Assembly (NCBI GenBank): GCA_965213935.1
Contig: CBDCAO010000010.1
Span: forward strand, 124,001-188,000
Direction: 5' to 3'
DNA: 64,000 nucleotides
DNA from: Bin52 sp965213935
Lineage (GTDB): Bacteria > Pseudomonadota > Alphaproteobacteria > Thalassobaculales > Thalassobaculaceae
The notes beneath the pieces are model-generated. The model worked only from the letters and a program-made list of their open reading frames with translations. It made no database searches and had not been told where the DNA came from. Of the stretch, positions 61,985 through 64,000 are shown in pieces (position 1 is the stretch's first letter; each line of letters opens with the position of its first letter). The position numbers and the translations under genes were made by a program.

Positions 61985-62365
61985 ATGGCTGACCTGGCCA
62001 AGATTGCTGACGATCTCTCGAGCCTGACCGTGCTCGAGGCCGCCGAACTCGCAAAGATGCTCGAGGACAAATGGGGCGTGTCGGCGGCGGCCGCCGCACC
62101 GGTGGCCGTGGCGGTTCAGGCCGATGCCGCCGCCGCTCCGGCAGTGGAGGAGAAGACCGAGTTCGACGTCGTGCTGGCGTCGTTCGGCGAGAAGAAGATC
62201 AACGTGATCAAGGAGGTGCGCGCGCTGACCAGCCTGGGCCTGAAGGAGGCGAAGGAACTGGTGGAAGGCGCACCGAAGGTGATCAAGGAGGCCGTCACCA
62301 AGGACGAGGCCGACGAGATCAAGCAGAAGCTCGAGGAGGCCGGTGCGACGGTGGAACTGAAGTAG
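61985..62365 (+). CDS. rplL: 50S ribosomal protein L7/L12
   Basis: 126 residues: ADLAKIADDLSSLTVLEAAELAKMLEDKWGV at the N-terminus, an Ala-rich hinge (AAAAPVAVAVQADAAAAPAVEE) and the C-terminal domain FDVVLASFGEKKINVIKEVR, GLKEAKELVEGAPKVIKE. Recruits GTPase factors to the ribosome. AGGAGAAG precedes the ATG. Confidence 0.97.
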   Translation: MADLAKIADDLSSLTVLEAAELAKMLEDKWGVSAAAAAPVAVAVQADAAAAPAVEEKTEFDVVLASFGEKKINVIKEVRALTSLGLKEAKELVEGAPKVIKEAVTKDEADEIKQKLEEAGATVELK

Positions 62366-62372
62366 TCCCGCG

Positions 62373-62401
62373 CGGTCCGGGCGCGATGCGCGCCCGGACC
62401 G
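62373..62401 (+). terminator. rplL-rpoB intergenic hairpin (attenuator or processing site)
   Basis: CGGTCCGGGCGCG (62373-62385) pairs perfectly with 62389-62401 around a three-base ATG loop, a 13-bp stem 7 bp after the rplL stop. No T-tract follows, so it is more like a partial attenuator, pause or RNase cleavage site than a full terminator. In E. coli the same spot carries an attenuator and an RNase III site that lower rpoB relative to rplL. Confidence 0.7.
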
Positions 62402-62447
62402 ATCCTTCCGTGTCCGCATGCCCGCAATCCAGTCACGGGGTTACACG

Positions 62448-64000
62448 ATGGCGATGACAGCTGCAGCGTCCTTCAACCCGCGTACCCGCATCCGCAAGAC
62501 TTTCGGCCGGCTGCGTGAAGCAACGCCGATGCCGAACCTGATCGAGGTCCAGAAGAGCTCCTACGACCAGTTCCTGCAGATGGATGTCGTGCCTGACCAG
62601 CGCGCGGACGATGTCGGATTGCAGGAGGTGTTCAGGTCGGTGTTCCCGATCACGGACTTCTCGGGAAGCTCGGAACTGCAGTTCGTGCGCTACGAACTGC
62701 AGGAGGCGCAGTACGACGTGGAGGAATGCCAGCGTCGCAGCATCACCTACGCCGCGCCGCTGCGGGTCACGCTGCGCCTGGTGCTGTACGATCTCGACGA
62801 GGACACCGGGACCCGCCAGCTGCGCGAGACGAAGGAACAGAGCGTCTACATGGGCGACATCCCGCTCATGACCCGCAACGGTACCTTCGTGATCAACGGC
62901 ACGGAACGCGTCATCGTCTCGCAGATGCACCGCTCACCCGGCGTGTTCTTCGACCATGACAAGGGCAAGACCCACTCGTCGGGCAAGTTCCTGTTCGCGG
63001 CCCGGGTCATCCCGTACCGCGGATCCTGGCTCGACTTCGAGTTCGACGCCAAGGACATCGTCTACGTCCGGATCGACCGCCGCCGCAAGCTGCCGGCGAC
63101 CACCCTGCTGCTGGGATTGCTGAACGAGCGGTCCGAGGCGTACCTGCGCGATTGCGCGCGCAGTGGAGAGGAACCCTCGCGCCTGCAGATCTCCGGCCTG
63201 TCGGAAGAGGAGATCCTGCGCACGTTCTACCGCACCGTGCACTATCGGCGCAGTGGTACGCGGGACGCGACGCCGGCCGGGACCGACCGCTGGCGCCGGC
63301 CCTACGACCCTGCGGCGGCGCGCCGCCAGCAGAAGCAGACGCTGCGCCACGACCTCGTCGACACCGCCACCGGCGAGGTCATGGTCGAGGCGGGCTCGAT
63401 CATTACCCGGCGCCAGGTCAATCGCCTGACCTCCGAACACGACCTCGAGGTGCATGAGAGCGCCGAGGACATGATTGGCCAGTACGTCGCCGGTGACATC
63501 GTCGACGAGGCGACGGGGGTCGTGGTCGCCGATGCCGGGGCGGAGGTGAGCCAGAAGCTGCTCGATGACCTCGCAGGGAACAGGGTCGATGAGCTGGAGC
63601 TGCTGGACATCGACCACATCAACGTGGGTGCCTACATCCGCAATACCCTGGCCGTGGACCAGAACCGGACCCGGGAACAGGCGCTGGCCGACATCTACCG
63701 GGTCATGCGGCCGGGCGAGCCGCCGACCCTGGAAAGCGCGGAGGCGCTGTTCAAGGGACTGTTCTTCGACGGCGACCGGTACGATCTGTCGGCCGTCGGC
63801 CGGGTGAAGATGAACGCCAGGCTCGGTCGCGAGACGCCGGACACGATGCGGACGCTGGAAAAGGACGACATCATCGGCATCCTGAAGGTGTTGATGGACC
63901 TGAAGGACGGCCGGGGCGAGATCGACGACATCGACCACCTTGGCAACCGACGGGTCCGTTCGGTCGGCGAACTGATGGAGAACCAGTACCGCATCGGCCT
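62448..64000 (+). CDS. rpoB: DNA-directed RNA polymerase subunit beta (N-terminal part, runs off the window)
   Basis: About 517 residues of the beta subunit are present, to the window end. Beginning MAMTAAASFNPRTRIRKTFG, then PNLIEVQKSSYDQFLQ, YMGDIPLMTRNGTFVINGTE, RVIVSQMHRSPGVFFDHDKG, and VGRVKMNARL. Catalytic and rifampicin-site regions lie beyond the edge. ATG at 62448; a second ATG two codons on is possible. Follows rplL after 82 bp with a strong hairpin between. Confidence 0.96.
   Translation, partial: MAMTAAASFNPRTRIRKTFGRLREATPMPNLIEVQKSSYDQFLQMDVVPDQRADDVGLQEVFRSVFPITDFSGSSELQFVRYELQEAQYDVEECQRRSITYAAPLRVTLRLVLYDLDEDTGTRQLRETKEQSVYMGDIPLMTRNGTFVINGTERVIVSQMHRSPGVFFDHDKGKTHSSGKFLFAARVIPYRGSWLDFEFDAKDIVYVRIDRRRKLPATTLLLGLLNERSEAYLRDCARSGEEPSRLQISGLSEEEILRTFYRTVHYRRSGTRDATPAGTDRWRRPYDPAAARRQQKQTLRHDLVDTATGEVMVEAGSIITRRQVNRLTSEHDLEVHESAEDMIGQYVAGDIVDEATGVVVADAGAEVSQKLLDDLAGNRVDELELLDIDHINVGAYIRNTLAVDQNRTREQALADIYRVMRPGEPPTLESAEALFKGLFFDGDRYDLSAVGRVKMNARLGRETPDTMRTLEKDDIIGILKVLMDLKDGRGEIDDIDHLGNRRVRSVGELMENQYRIG

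Overview
The window looks like chromosomal DNA of a high-GC alphaproteobacterium. The tRNA-Tyr, tRNA-Gly, tuf, tRNA-Trp, secE, nusG, rplKAJL, rpoB run, the hpf-ptsN pair, the psd-pssA pair and the many soil or marine style catabolic genes fit Rhodospirillales-like Alphaproteobacteria. That placement rests on gene content and composition only; no search was run.

Layout. 1-1446: end of an RND efflux operon. 1675-6965: a compact minus-strand catabolic operon (FAD oxidoreductase, cupin, two amidohydrolases, Rieske protein, two-domain VOC protein) held together by 4-bp overlaps. 7185-14420: a DUF1330 protein, a fully fused 1195-residue ABC exporter, a GlcD-type oxidase, an alpha/beta hydrolase and a VOC protein. 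14510-20714: a mobile-element graveyard with two IS1634-type remnants, four tandem copies of a small membrane-anchored coiled-coil gene, an RTX gene cut by an IS66 element, and what looks like the 3' tail of a group II intron. 20715-27052: a three-gene methylamine/betaine-type demethylation operon (MttB-like plus two dimethylglycine-dehydrogenase-like flavoproteins) with less GC-biased composition, apparently imported. 27318-35843: a second graveyard with IS5, ISKra4, a TnpB element with terminal inverted repeats beside a Fic gene, a broken AbiEii toxin, an intact DUF1778-GNAT toxin-antitoxin pair, a second TnpB-element left end and a decayed DUF4338 (DruA-like) gene.

35956-52754: accessory metabolism with an FAH-family and an LLM flavin enzyme in translational overlap, a PhyH dioxygenase, SDRs, hpf-ptsN, a complete carbohydrate-type ABC uptake operon with its own glycoside-hydrolase-like gene, and a hydroxyacid dehydrogenase / decayed HpcH aldolase / AtuA / ThDP-enzyme / SDR group. 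52982-57340: phospholipid synthesis (psd-pssA), a LysM protein with repeats, and rlmB. 57575-64000: the tRNA-tuf-secE-nusG-ribosomal protein-rpoB locus, with an L10-type leader and a perfect 13-bp hairpin between rplL and rpoB.

The most unusual parts are the tandem heptad-repeat gene array (16.2-17.8 kb), the TnpB element whose inverted repeats include the tnpB stop codon and which reads into a Fic gene (31.0-32.4 kb), and the imported demethylation operon. Several genes are broken: IS66, DUF4338, ISKra4, IS5, tnpB, abiEii and an HpcH aldolase.
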